A stretch of DNA of 19,397 bases from Gryganskiella cystojenkinii (taxonomy: Eukaryota > Mortierellomycota > Mortierellomycetes > Mortierellales > Mortierellaceae). The stretch spans positions 6,427 to 25,823 of the forward strand of contig JAAAIG010000499.1 of assembly GCA_015852425.1 (NCBI GenBank). Direction: 5' to 3'. Shown here one piece after another: positions 9,673 through 17,707 of the stretch. The notes beneath the pieces were generated by a model that did no database searches, was not told the origin of the DNA, and saw nothing but the letters and a program-made list of their open reading frames with translations. Both the position numbers and the translations under genes were made by a program. Within the stretch, counting starts at the first letter, position 1. Every line of letters begins with the position of its first letter.

Positions 9673-10542
9673 TCACTTTGCGCACCAGTTCTTGCGAGCC
9701 CTATATATCTTGTTGACGTCGGTTGAGACCTTGTTTTTCGCAGCTTCGATCCCGATCCATCCTCCATGGATCTTCATCGCCCGCAGCACAACTTTGCGCT
9801 TGGGGAATAACATTCGAAGGAATCGCCATTGGTTCGGGATCCCGCTGAAGTCAATAGGCATTTTCAAGGCTAAGTGTTCCTTGACCCAGGTCTCTCGGAC
9901 ATGACCATCGTGCTTGACCCCTTTCAAGGTTTTATCCCCAAATTTGATAAACAACAACCAGTACCGGCAATCCCTACAGAGGCGCCAGACGCGGTGACCG
10001 TCGTCTTCACGAGCAAAGAGTAAGGGGATCTCGGATTCACGAAAACGGCGACCGAGTCCAGTCGATCGACTATCACATAAATCGCAAATGTAGTAGGACT
10101 CTGAGCACACAATCGCCATATAGGTTTTATACTTGCGCTTGGGTCTTCCTAGTTCGTTTTTTTCACAGATTGTCCTCCAACGGGGCCAAAACCGACAGAC
10201 GTCCAGCATCGTCTTGGACACCATCGACAGCGGTGCGACATGAGAGGCACCCACATAAGAAAAAATCTGGGTCCACACCTCAACCGGAGCACGTTCGGCC
10301 GGGCTTAACTGGTCAATGTTATCGGTGCAGAAGTCCGATGCAGTACTCTCTATCTCATTTCCGCCGCTGGCCGTATCGTTACTCTTGTCCGATATCGAAT
10401 TCGGCTTGATAGACGGCTTTTGTCTTGGACGTGTATTTTTGGGTTTATGAGTATGATCTACGCCCTTGACCTGAGTAATGGCCTTTTCTTTCTTGTTGCC
10501 AGCCCTTTTTTTGGTCTTGAGTGTTGTAGCAGTGGCAGTCAT
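9673..10542 (-). CDS. F-box protein with paired CxxC motifs
   Basis: This single coding exon encodes 289 residues. The first 60 or so are basic and low in complexity (KTKKRAGNKKEK), possibly a nuclear signal. Residues 79-125 fit an F-box: LSPAERAPVEVWTQIFSYVG, then the PLSMVSKTMLDVCR helix and the aromatic end FWPRWRTIC. Such proteins usually join targets to Skp1-Cullin ubiquitin ligases. Beyond it, CDLC (152-155) and CRDC (189-192) could together bind one zinc and form the substrate-binding part. No leucine-rich or WD repeats are present. The start is the first ATG of the frame (10542). The longer frame upstream begins only with TTG and holds an apparent leader intron at 10562-10611 (GTAAAA...TTTCTAG). 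Substrate unknown. The F-box is a confident call; the zinc site is inference. Confidence 0.8.
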   Translation of the reverse strand: MTATATTLKTKKRAGNKKEKAITQVKGVDHTHKPKNTRPRQKPSIKPNSISDKSNDTASGGNEIESTASDFCTDNIDQLSPAERAPVEVWTQIFSYVGASHVAPLSMVSKTMLDVCRFWPRWRTICEKNELGRPKRKYKTYMAIVCSESYYICDLCDSRSTGLGRRFRESEIPLLFAREDDGHRVWRLCRDCRYWLLFIKFGDKTLKGVKHDGHVRETWVKEHLALKMPIDFSGIPNQWRFLRMLFPKRKVVLRAMKIHGGWIGIEAAKNKVSTDVNKIYRARKNWCAK

Positions 10543-11221
10543 GGAAACACAGGGGTGGTGTCTAGAAATGAGTGAATCGAGGTGTGACAATGAAATTTGA
10601 AAATATTTTACCGATGGCAAAGAAGTGGTATCTGTGGTATAGTCGTCGACCTTTCAGAGTGAGTGTGAGGAGAAAGAGAAAGTGAATGAAAGAGAGACAA
10701 GAAGAAAAAAAAAGAACGAAGAAAGGTGCATTCATCCTTTTGTCGTGAAAATGACTTGGAGACACCACAGTAATGTCGATGCATGCAAGGGCGGTTTTGA
10801 ATGTCTATTTTTTATTTCATTGTCGATAACGATTACTCCTCATCCCTGTCCCGATACTTCTCCGATCTCCGGTCTCATCGCAGCTTTTTACACATAACAA
10901 CACTCCATCCTTTCAATACGACCAATACGACATTGTCCATGAAAAATGAAGGCGCCGAAAAAAATATCAACAAATACTGCCCAATGTCCGCGATTGCAGC
11001 AATGAGAATGACCAAAAAAAAAAAAAAAAAACGTTTGACTTCTTGTTGCTGCTTCTCCCTCGACAAGCTCCCTCTTTACTTCCCTGCGAATGACAGACCA
11101 TCCATTTCTCTTTAAAAACAATCCTTAACCGCTGTCGCCATGAGATTTTTACATTCTCTGGCCACCAGCATTTTTTGTGAAGGGATGACAGCATTTGTAG
11201 AGATAATTTTATATTAATATA
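10543..11221. other. Upstream region of the F-box gene
   Basis: No gene seen. It contains a purine-rich tract around 10660-10725 (pyrimidine-rich on the F-box strand, as for a leader) and an 18-base A-run at 11014-11031. Short frames here are low in complexity. Confidence 0.35.
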
Positions 11222-11719
11222 ATAATTCTAGAGCTATTAATAATACATGCTAAAAATCCCGACTTCTGGAAGGGATGTATTTATTAGATAAAAAACCAAC
11301 GCGGGCAACCGCTTGTCTGGTGATTCATAATAACTTTTCGAATCGCATGGCCTTGTGCTGGCGATGTTTCATTCAAATTTCTGCCCTATCAACTTTCGAT
11401 GGTAGGATAGAGGCCTACCATGGTTTTAACGGGTAACGGGGAATTAGGGTTCGATTCCGGAGAGGGAGCCTGAGAAACGGCTACCACATCCAAGGAAGGC
11501 AGCAGGCGCGCAAATTACCCAATCCCGATACGGGGAGGTAGTGACAATAAATAACAATACAGGGCTTTCTAGTCTTGTAATTGGAATGAGTACAATTTAT
11601 ATCCCTTAACGAGGAACAATTGGAGGGCAAGTCTGGTGCCAGCAGCCGCGGTAATTCCAGCTCCAATAGCGTATATTAAAGTTGTTGCAGTTAAAAAGCC
11701 CGTAGTTGAATTTTAGGCT
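11222..11719 (+). rRNA. 18S rRNA gene fragment (5' domain to 530 loop), displaced
   Basis: About 500 bases match eukaryotic small-subunit rRNA in sense orientation. It starts at the conserved TAATTCTAGAGCTA helix and passes TTTTCGAATCGCATGGCC (about 11337). It continues through the block AGCCTGAGAAACGGCTACC and the universal GTGCCAGCAGCCGCGGTAAT of the 530 loop (about 11636-11655), and stops after AGTTGAATTTTAGGC. The usual 5' start of 18S and everything after about position 630 of the molecule are missing, with unrelated sequence on both sides. A six-base insertion splits the conserved GAGCTAATACATGC, and AAAGCCCGTAG replaces AAAGCTCGTAG. It is therefore a non-functional dispersed piece rather than a working rDNA unit. 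The sequence resembles Mortierella-like 18S (for example GATGTTTCATTC and AATTAGGGTTCG), by memory only. Confidence 0.85.
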
Positions 11720-12289
11720 AGGGCGGATATCCGGATCCAGCAAGTCATCCGCGATCCAGGTGTCTGTGTCGGGATCATCATGTTCATCCAACGGATGTGC
11801 ATCTGCACCTTATCCACCAAAGCACGGTAGTTCTTCCCTGCCATAGCCCAGCAGCCCTAGTTTTAAAAGCACAGTAAACTGTCCTAGAGCTTTCGAAAGC
11901 AAGCCAACTGGCCGCTGCTGAGTGTGTCTTTTTGTGTATGCTGTGCTGTTTGGGGCCGAGCATGGGTCTCTCCGTGCAGTTGTCCTGCAGGAGCAGCAGT
12001 TTCTCAAGAGAGGCTTGGGCGGTGTTTGTTTATTGAGACTCCAGTAGTTTTATCGTGCATCGCTAAGATGCAGAGTGGCTTGCTACTGTGGATATGTCCA
12101 TTGAGGCAAGAGCTGGCTACATGAAGCTACAGCCTGTCTTTAAAGGCTGTTCTGGCATTGAACCTTTTAGAAGACGCCGGAGATCCAGGGGGATGTCTAG
12201 CATGCCACATCCAACCAGGACCCGGATACCCGCCTTACTTGTGACAAGGTCACCCCTAAGCGAACAGAATTTTGTCAGTCAGGCCTACC
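11720..12289. other. Spacer with short inverted blocks, no gene resolved
   Basis: A 17-base block at 11722-11738 is the inverse of 12218-12234 with 15 of 17 bases matching (CCGGATA core). Between them, minus-strand reading gives short protein-like patches such as DEHDDPDTDTWIADDLLDPD, which are broken by stops. I take this as transposon or gene debris of unknown type. Confidence 0.3.
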
Positions 12290-12320
12290 TACAGTGCTTG
12301 ACATAAATGATTATTATTAT
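12290..12320 (+). mobile_element. Second possible Tc1/mariner-like terminus
   Basis: TA then CAGTGCTTGACATAAATGAT is similar over its first 15 bases or so to the terminus at 8947 (CAGTGCTGGACAAAA) and lies in the same orientation. It runs into a (TTA)n stretch. No partner end was found. Confidence 0.25.
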
Positions 12321-12802
12321 TATTTTTTTTACGTTAGTTTCAATCTCTCCTCCAATTCTCTTTGGACTCTATACTTTATGCTAAGTCACACGCGTGAGAT
12401 AAATCTAGGGACACGCGATGCGTTATCCAAAGTTAGGCGACTTTACTTTAGACCTACTGTTATCTTACTTTGCCTTTGTGTGAGCGAGATATAGCTGCAC
12501 AAAGAAAATTTCAAGAGAACTGAGGAATATTTCAAGGGTATGGTAGCACAGTGGGAAATATGTATTTCAATAAATTAAAGATATCGAGATGTCGTTTGCT
12601 TCGCCTTGCTTCGCCTTGCTTTCCTCGGCATACTACTGTACTTGACTTCGCCATGCTAATTTCGCTACTTTATTTTTTTTCCACAAATTTGACTTCGCCA
12701 TGGTCCTTTCACGGAATTGTCTATTTGTGGGCCAGTCAACAAGCACTTATTTGTCGTCTGATGCTCTTATTTGTCGTGCGATTGTCGTCCAGTTCGACAT
12801 TA
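12321..12802. other. AT-rich spacer with GCTTCGCC repeats
   Basis: No gene supported. Copies of TTGCTTCGCC/CTTGCTTCGCC occur at about 12594-12622 and GACTTCGCCATG occurs twice (about 12642 and 12691). Similar motifs appear in inverse sense near 19160-19185. Confidence 0.35.
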
Positions 12803-12922
12803 CAGACAACGGCAGGAGATTGGCACTTTTGGATTTCAAATTGGCACTTTGGTTGCACGGAATAGTACAGGGTTGGCGCGCCAATTTATAATTCAAATGT
12901 GCCAATCTCCTGCCGTTGACTG
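12803..12922. mobile_element. 120-bp MITE with TA target duplication
   Basis: The two ends are near-perfect inverted repeats. The first 24 bases (12803-12826, starting CAGACAACGG) match the inverse of the last 24 (12899-12922, ending CCGTTGACTG) at 23 of 24 positions. Pairing continues inwards, with 12838-12845 against 12880-12887 exact. TA lies directly outside each end (12801-12802 and 12923-12924), the target site of Tc1/mariner/pogo transposases. There is no room for a transposase, so it would be mobilised in trans. The centre contains TTGGCGCGCCAA. The whole element can fold as one long hairpin. Confidence 0.8.
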
Positions 12923-12924
12923 TA

Positions 12925-13658
12925 GCTTGCTATCCGTCGCTCTTGTTTGTTCACTAACACTTTCCTATTCTTGGTCTAAATAACATTTTCTTCCAATGCT
13001 TTTGCCCGTCTTACAGTGATGTTCGCTCCCATGCCCTCCCTCTCGCCCTCTCCCTCGCCCTCGCCCATCCTTTGCTCATGCTTTTTCGCCCAGTTAAACT
13101 TCTCTGTGGAAGAAAACAATCAAAGCAATGAATGGCTTACACAGTCATGGAAGGCAAGTTTTGAGTAACTGAAAACAGGCGGAGAAAGGTTGGTCTGGGA
13201 ACTTCGGGACAGGACTGCACAGTATGGTAGACAAAGTTGCAAGTAGGGCAATGATAAAGCTGAACACATAGTAGATCAAGTGAGACTCAAATAACTGCTA
13301 TGATTCTTGCCGGTTTCCTTTTTTACTGGCCGGGCTCCGCTATTTGATTGCTTGTTGCATAAATCACATATCTTCAGAGATAAATTAAGGACACATCAAA
13401 GTAAACAAAAGAAATAGAGTGAGTCGCCATATTTTGCTTCCTTTGCTCTTGAGCCCATTTCCCCTTGATATATATAGCCTTACATTGGTCTTTCGCTAAG
13501 AGCATTATATTTCTTACTCTTTCTTCATCTTTTTATTCAGCACTAGAGTAGCATACACAAATTTATCTTTAAATACCTGCTTTCTTCAAACCTGATCTCA
13601 TCCCCTTCTTCATTTCACTTCTGCCATTTCAAATCAAGACTCAACCAAGCAACCATTC
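12925..13658. other. Spacer and upstream region of the small cysteine-rich gene
   Basis: A pyrimidine-rich simple tract of CCCTCGCC-like units lies at 13027-13070. TATATATA near 13467 and TTTAAATA near 13567 are TATA-like. From about 13500 the strand is CT-rich, as expected for a leader. No other gene seen. Confidence 0.35.
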
Positions 13659-14051
13659 ATGGCTTCACTCAACTCGGACAGCAAGCTTTTTTATCGATGT
13701 AACGATGTCCTTTGTCAAGAAAACTTCGGGAGCTATTCGCTGGGTTGCAATGACGATGGTACCACCGTTAGCAGAAACGTATCATATTCAAACAGTAATC
13801 TAACTGTTAGTATGTTCCATGGAGATGGATGCGAACCAGCGACTTTCGACACCAGCTGTACGTACACTTTGTTGCCAGGACAATGCTCCGGAAAACAAAA
13901 CTATAAGTCAGAGTGCCAGTACTGGTATATCGACAAAAGTTATGCCACTACTTCTCCCTCAAAGTCAATGTCGGCACATTTGAAACCTTTTAATCCAAAA
14001 TCACTTCATTTTATCCTTATTCTTATGTTGTTGATGGGTCTTCTTTTTTAA
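13659..14051 (+). CDS. Small cysteine-rich protein with C-terminal hydrophobic tail
   Basis: This open frame has 130 residues, preceded by a CT-rich leader and TATA-like sites. Residues 10-95 have seven cysteines (14, 19, 30, 58, 67, 76, 86) and sequons at N40 and N47, which is the make-up of an extracellular domain. The C-terminus has a polar spacer rich in serine and lysine, then FILILMLLMGLLF to the end, as in GPI-attachment signals or tail anchors. The odd point is that no signal peptide precedes the domain: the ATG is followed by polar ASLNSDSKLF. Either an upstream exon is missed, the signal has been lost, or the protein is tail-anchored. I do not recognise the family. Moderate coding confidence; function unknown. 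Confidence 0.55.
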   Translation: MASLNSDSKLFYRCNDVLCQENFGSYSLGCNDDGTTVSRNVSYSNSNLTVSMFHGDGCEPATFDTSCTYTLLPGQCSGKQNYKSECQYWYIDKSYATTSPSKSMSAHLKPFNPKSLHFILILMLLMGLLF

Positions 14052-15476
14052 AAATACTACTTGACTTTCAAGCCGCTTCGTTGCCGATCACCACCAACCT
14101 TCGGTTCCGTTCTGCTGCTGGTATATTATGTAGAGTAGTTAGATTCTTATTGTTCCTCGGCAAAACAGATAACCTTAGTTCCCTCGCTATTGTTCACCAT
14201 CTAGTTACAATAATTTAAAAAATATTAAATCTTAAATTTAATAAAAAATAAAAAAAAATACATGAAAATGAAAGGAAAAAATAAGGAAATACAGCAAAAG
14301 ACGGGAAAAATTATTAAAACGCATCTAAGAAAGTTGAGTAGACATTTAGACGGCGGCGTCAAGTAAGAGTAAAAAAGAGCGAAATTAGTCAATGCAGTGC
14401 ATCACCCATCTACAGTGATCCAGCGCGCTAGAAGTGTAATAGCCCTCAAAGGTATCACTTTCTCAAACGTCGAGGATCTTACTCATATCCATTGTTTTCT
14501 CGAAAGGTAGACAGACATCAGTTGCCTAATAACCAAGATTTTTGAGGGGCGACATGCTCGGGCTGTTGGTGTGAAGTATGAATAAATGCAGGGATCTGGG
14601 TAACTAGAAACAAAATGGACTTGAAAAGACTATTTAACGAAAAGGCTCATGCCTAAGAGCTGGAAAAAATACAATGGCTGTTGGCGTTGGAAATTGATTG
14701 AATACTCTCAAAAACCAACGTTATTTGCAGCGCCCGCTGAGCATTTTTGCTTTCCTTCACGAAACGCCACCAAAATCGCCTGTTGTATTCGTTCACCACG
14801 CATCCTGCCAATGGTTACTGAGGACCACCAGGAGTTTGATCCGGCCTTTGTAAAGAGGAATAGCGTATCTCGTCATCTCTCGACGGTTGTCACACGCCGA
14901 CCCAGCAAAGAGATGGACGGACATTTCCGAACCAGCCAAATCGTCCCTGGTCAACTGCAACCTTTTCTCTATCTCGGATTCGATCAGGGTCTGGTGCGGA
15001 GGATCATCTCCAGGAACAGCTCGTCAAAGAAATCTGCGTCTTGCTTGAGCGCTGGAGGCAGTCCAGACACAATCGCCAGCAACAACCTTGACTGCCATTA
15101 CTTTCCTGTCGGAAGTACGACAACGGTTTCACAACCTCGGTCCGGACAGCATTCTCGATCGGCCATGAAATTATCGCAAAAAAATGAAAATCCACTTGAA
15201 CGTGATACCACTCTAGAAGAACGATGGAGGCGAAAATGTGAAAACTCATCTAAATGCAGATTGCACAGGGTTGGCGTTGGCTGGACAGAAATAGCTCTCT
15301 CATCGCTTCGGATAGTAGAATAGGTCCTTCGTCTATGGGACTCGTCCTAAGGCCCTGTGGTAAATGATATTTGTCCAGGAAGCGATAGAAAATATTTTAT
15401 TTTAGAATTTTTGGCAGCTGACCACTTTAATCGCAGGTCGGCTATGCTTGCAGGTCTTCCTGTGATACTATTATAG
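14052..15476. other. Spacer with one open frame of doubtful status
   Basis: The first 300 bases are A/T-rich (14200-14300), probably holding the polyadenylation region of the preceding gene. A 224-codon frame at 14649-15323 is open but looks low in coding quality: it has no recognisable domain, many serines and arginines, and no clear leader. Alternative frames over the same bases contain equally plausible short stretches, for example EQLVKEICVLLERWRQ near 15015-15060. It may be a decayed gene. I do not call a CDS. Confidence 0.3.
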
Positions 15477-16691
15477 CTACCCTTTGTTCAAGCGGTATTT
15501 AACCCAAAGAGCACGTGAGAGTTGATCAAGTGCATCATTCGTCTGGCCCACCTTCAAACTGGCTCCAATAATAGCTGCAGCAATGCTGGGTTTGAACTCG
15601 GCCGTGAGAAGGAAACCAGATTGCAGGAAGGTAGTCATTGCACTATGAGGTCTATCAGGCTCGGTCGATGTACCGTCAACAAGACCTGAATACCGATCGC
15701 CTCCAAGAATGATCAGGTCAGCGACAATGTTGGCAAAGGGCTTCATCTTGGCGGCAGTGATACCATAACGGTCAGAAGCATAGAGACGTGAAAATCCTGC
15801 AACGTCGAGTGAGCCATGGTTCGAGTCCTCGCTCAATGGAAGAGTAAGATTGTAGTTCCAGTTGTAAGCCGTGTTGCCCTTCTTGTCCTTATACGACACA
15901 ACGACGGAGAAGAACCAGTCGACAGAAGCTTGGACAAGGGCGTCGTAGCGCTTGACTCGGTCTGGAGCATCGCCGAGGATCTCGTGAGAAATAGCGAGGT
16001 TGTAGAAGCCATAGTTGAACATCATCTGCTGGTTCCACGGGACGGCCTCTCCACTCTTGTATGGATCCTTCATCGAAAAGTATTGACGGTCCTTATGGTC
16101 AGTTGTGAGCTGCAACTTGAGAATATGGCCATCAACGGAACAGTCCGCCTGCTTGACATACATCTTAGCACGATCGAGATAGGTCTTTCCATAGTCATGA
16201 GGATCTTGGTCGGGAACCGTTTTCGTCCAGATGGATTTTGTTGCAAGAATCTGGCGAGCACAATTGCCCAGGTGTCCAACAGGGTCGCCCTGTTCGCCAC
16301 CAGTGTGAATGGGGTTCGTGAAGGAGCAATTAACCCAGACAGGGTCTACGGCATCGGTCCAGATCTTACATCCCTTTCCACTTAAGTCGTTACGAATGGA
16401 GAGAACGGTGTCGCAGAAGGTGATCATCTTATTGAGAATGTCAACGTCTTGGGAGACTTCATACACCAAGCCAAAAGCCTTTGTGCTCTCACCCGAGAGG
16501 CCCTGAGCCCACTCGCTCACCGTCTCATTTGCAGTCGATGTGGAAGGAGCGACCTTTCGAGCGGCAGCCTTAAACTCGGCAATATCATTGGCAGTGACTG
16601 GACCAAGAAGTGTGTCGATGGCTACCGTAGAACCGAGGAGCGTGGAAGATGCCGCGACAAACAAGAGGCGGAATGTAGCACCGAAATGCAT
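15477..16691 (-). CDS. Secreted protein of alginate lyase / chondroitin AC lyase type fold
   Basis: This single-exon gene encodes 404 residues. Residues 1-24 form a signal peptide with a likely cut after STVA. The mature part of about 380 residues is helix-rich. Its motifs, PWNQQMMFNYGFYNLA (218-233), NWNYNL (277-282) and EDSNHGSLDVAGFSRLYASD (288-307), are of the kind seen in (alpha/alpha)6-toroid polysaccharide lyases of the alginate lyase superfamily. His292 in the last motif is a candidate catalytic or binding residue. Cysteines at 93, 108, 122, 144 and 184 lie in the N-terminal half, fitting a disulphide-bonded secreted protein. If active, it would cleave acidic polysaccharide, perhaps of the fungus's own wall, which in Mucoromycota contains uronic acids. 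Substrate and activity are inference. The start is the first ATG (16691); the frame extends further only through a TTG. Confidence 0.7.
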   Translation of the reverse strand: MHFGATFRLLFVAASSTLLGSTVAIDTLLGPVTANDIAEFKAAARKVAPSTSTANETVSEWAQGLSGESTKAFGLVYEVSQDVDILNKMITFCDTVLSIRNDLSGKGCKIWTDAVDPVWVNCSFTNPIHTGGEQGDPVGHLGNCARQILATKSIWTKTVPDQDPHDYGKTYLDRAKMYVKQADCSVDGHILKLQLTTDHKDRQYFSMKDPYKSGEAVPWNQQMMFNYGFYNLAISHEILGDAPDRVKRYDALVQASVDWFFSVVVSYKDKKGNTAYNWNYNLTLPLSEDSNHGSLDVAGFSRLYASDRYGITAAKMKPFANIVADLIILGGDRYSGLVDGTSTEPDRPHSAMTTFLQSGFLLTAEFKPSIAAAIIGASLKVGQTNDALDQLSRALWVKYRLNKG

Positions 16692-17189
16692 GGACGAGAA
16701 GGTGAAGGTGTCAGCGAACCTGTGAAGTAGGAAGAAGGTGAAGGTGTCGCCGTCAGACAGAGACAAAAGGAATGTGTCTCAATAGCCTCAAAAGATCACT
16801 CGATCGCAGATTGGGCTAAGTTGAATGCACAAAGCTTGACTGAAACAAGAAAACTAACAGTTCACGCAGATAGTTGGATATAAAAGGCGTATACCTTAAA
16901 CAGGTTCACAAGGATAGGAGTGAGAGTTATCTACGTTGTTTGCGGGTAGAGGGGCTGTGGTGACAAAGAGATGAGAAATCGGAAGGCGGGTTCCTTAATA
17001 TTGGCCAAATGATTAAGAATACTGAGTGACATCTGTGAGATGGATCCGACGTGGGACTTTAGAAACTCCGGGCACCACTGAGAAAGGAAGGTTATGAGAG
17101 AAAAATAAGGGATATACTGTTATATTTCATTTTTGCAGTTGTTCTAGCAACCCTTGATTTTTTTTCCATTGTCTCCGTTTTTTTTCCCA
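16692..17189. other. Upstream region of the lyase-like gene
   Basis: The leader holds two copies of GAAGGTGAAGGTGTC (16699-16713 and 16734-16748). A GGATATAAAAGG near 16874 reads as a TATA box only on the + strand, where no gene follows. Nothing else recognised. Confidence 0.3.
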
Positions 17190-17707
17190 GCGTCCTAAAT
17201 ACGTTCGAGACTCCTATGATCTTTGTTTCTCCCCTCTTCTCTCGGCGTGCCATTGGGCTTGACTTGGGTGTGTCCATTGATGTTGTCCCTTGATGTCCTT
17301 ACCAAACCTTTTTACGTCACTGCTGACGCCTCAAACCTCGGACATGGTTGTATTCTCTACCGACTTCCCAACGGTCCTGAGGATGAATCCAGAATCAACT
17401 ATCTTTCTTTCATGGCTCGTACTTTCAAAAAGCACGAAGGTAATTACACTGTGTTCAAGAAAGAACTCCTTGGTATTTTCTATGCCCTCAAAAAGGTTCG
17501 TTATCATTTTGGGGTCGTCCTTTAACACTCTACGCGGATCATAAACCTCGCGCATTCATCCAAAATTATTCTGATCTCCAGCTACGATTGCCAGCTGGGC
17601 TGCTCAACATCATCCTAACACATAATCTCGTACCTTCCCTCCCGAAGTATGGTCATCTCCTCCTCCGGAAGATCCCACTTTACATCGAGAAAAACGTCAC
17701 AGAGTCG
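17190..17707 (+). mobile_element. Ty3/gypsy retrotransposon relic (RT end and RNase H)
   Basis: The open part, about 17290-17524, encodes LTKPFYVTADASNLGHGCIL, then INYLSFMARTFKKHEGNYTV and KELLGIFYALKKVRYHFG. These are the standard RNase H blocks of gypsy Pol (TDAS.., E.NY...KE.L, ALKK.R..L.G). After a stop at 17523 the match continues in a shifted frame as LYADHKPRAFI and LRLPAGLLNI, equivalent to YTDHKAL and the following linker. Integrase, protease and LTRs are not seen. It is a broken internal fragment; edges are approximate. Confidence 0.7.

Noticed and set aside
10875..11194. Minus-strand frames with long phenylalanine runs
   Set aside because: They only translate the A-run at 11014-11031 and have no other support.
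11481..11666. Minus-strand protein across the 18S fragment
   Set aside because: It is the antisense of conserved rRNA sequence.
11222..11719. Functional rDNA locus
   Set aside because: Both ends of 18S are missing, conserved bases are altered, and no 5.8S or 28S sequence is seen.
15816..16385. 189-codon + strand frame
   Set aside because: It lies antisense to the lyase-like gene, whose signal peptide and motifs support the minus strand.
16874..16890. TATAAAA on the + strand as a promoter
   Set aside because: No supported + strand gene follows; the nearest coding on that side is a retrotransposon relic with no initiation context.
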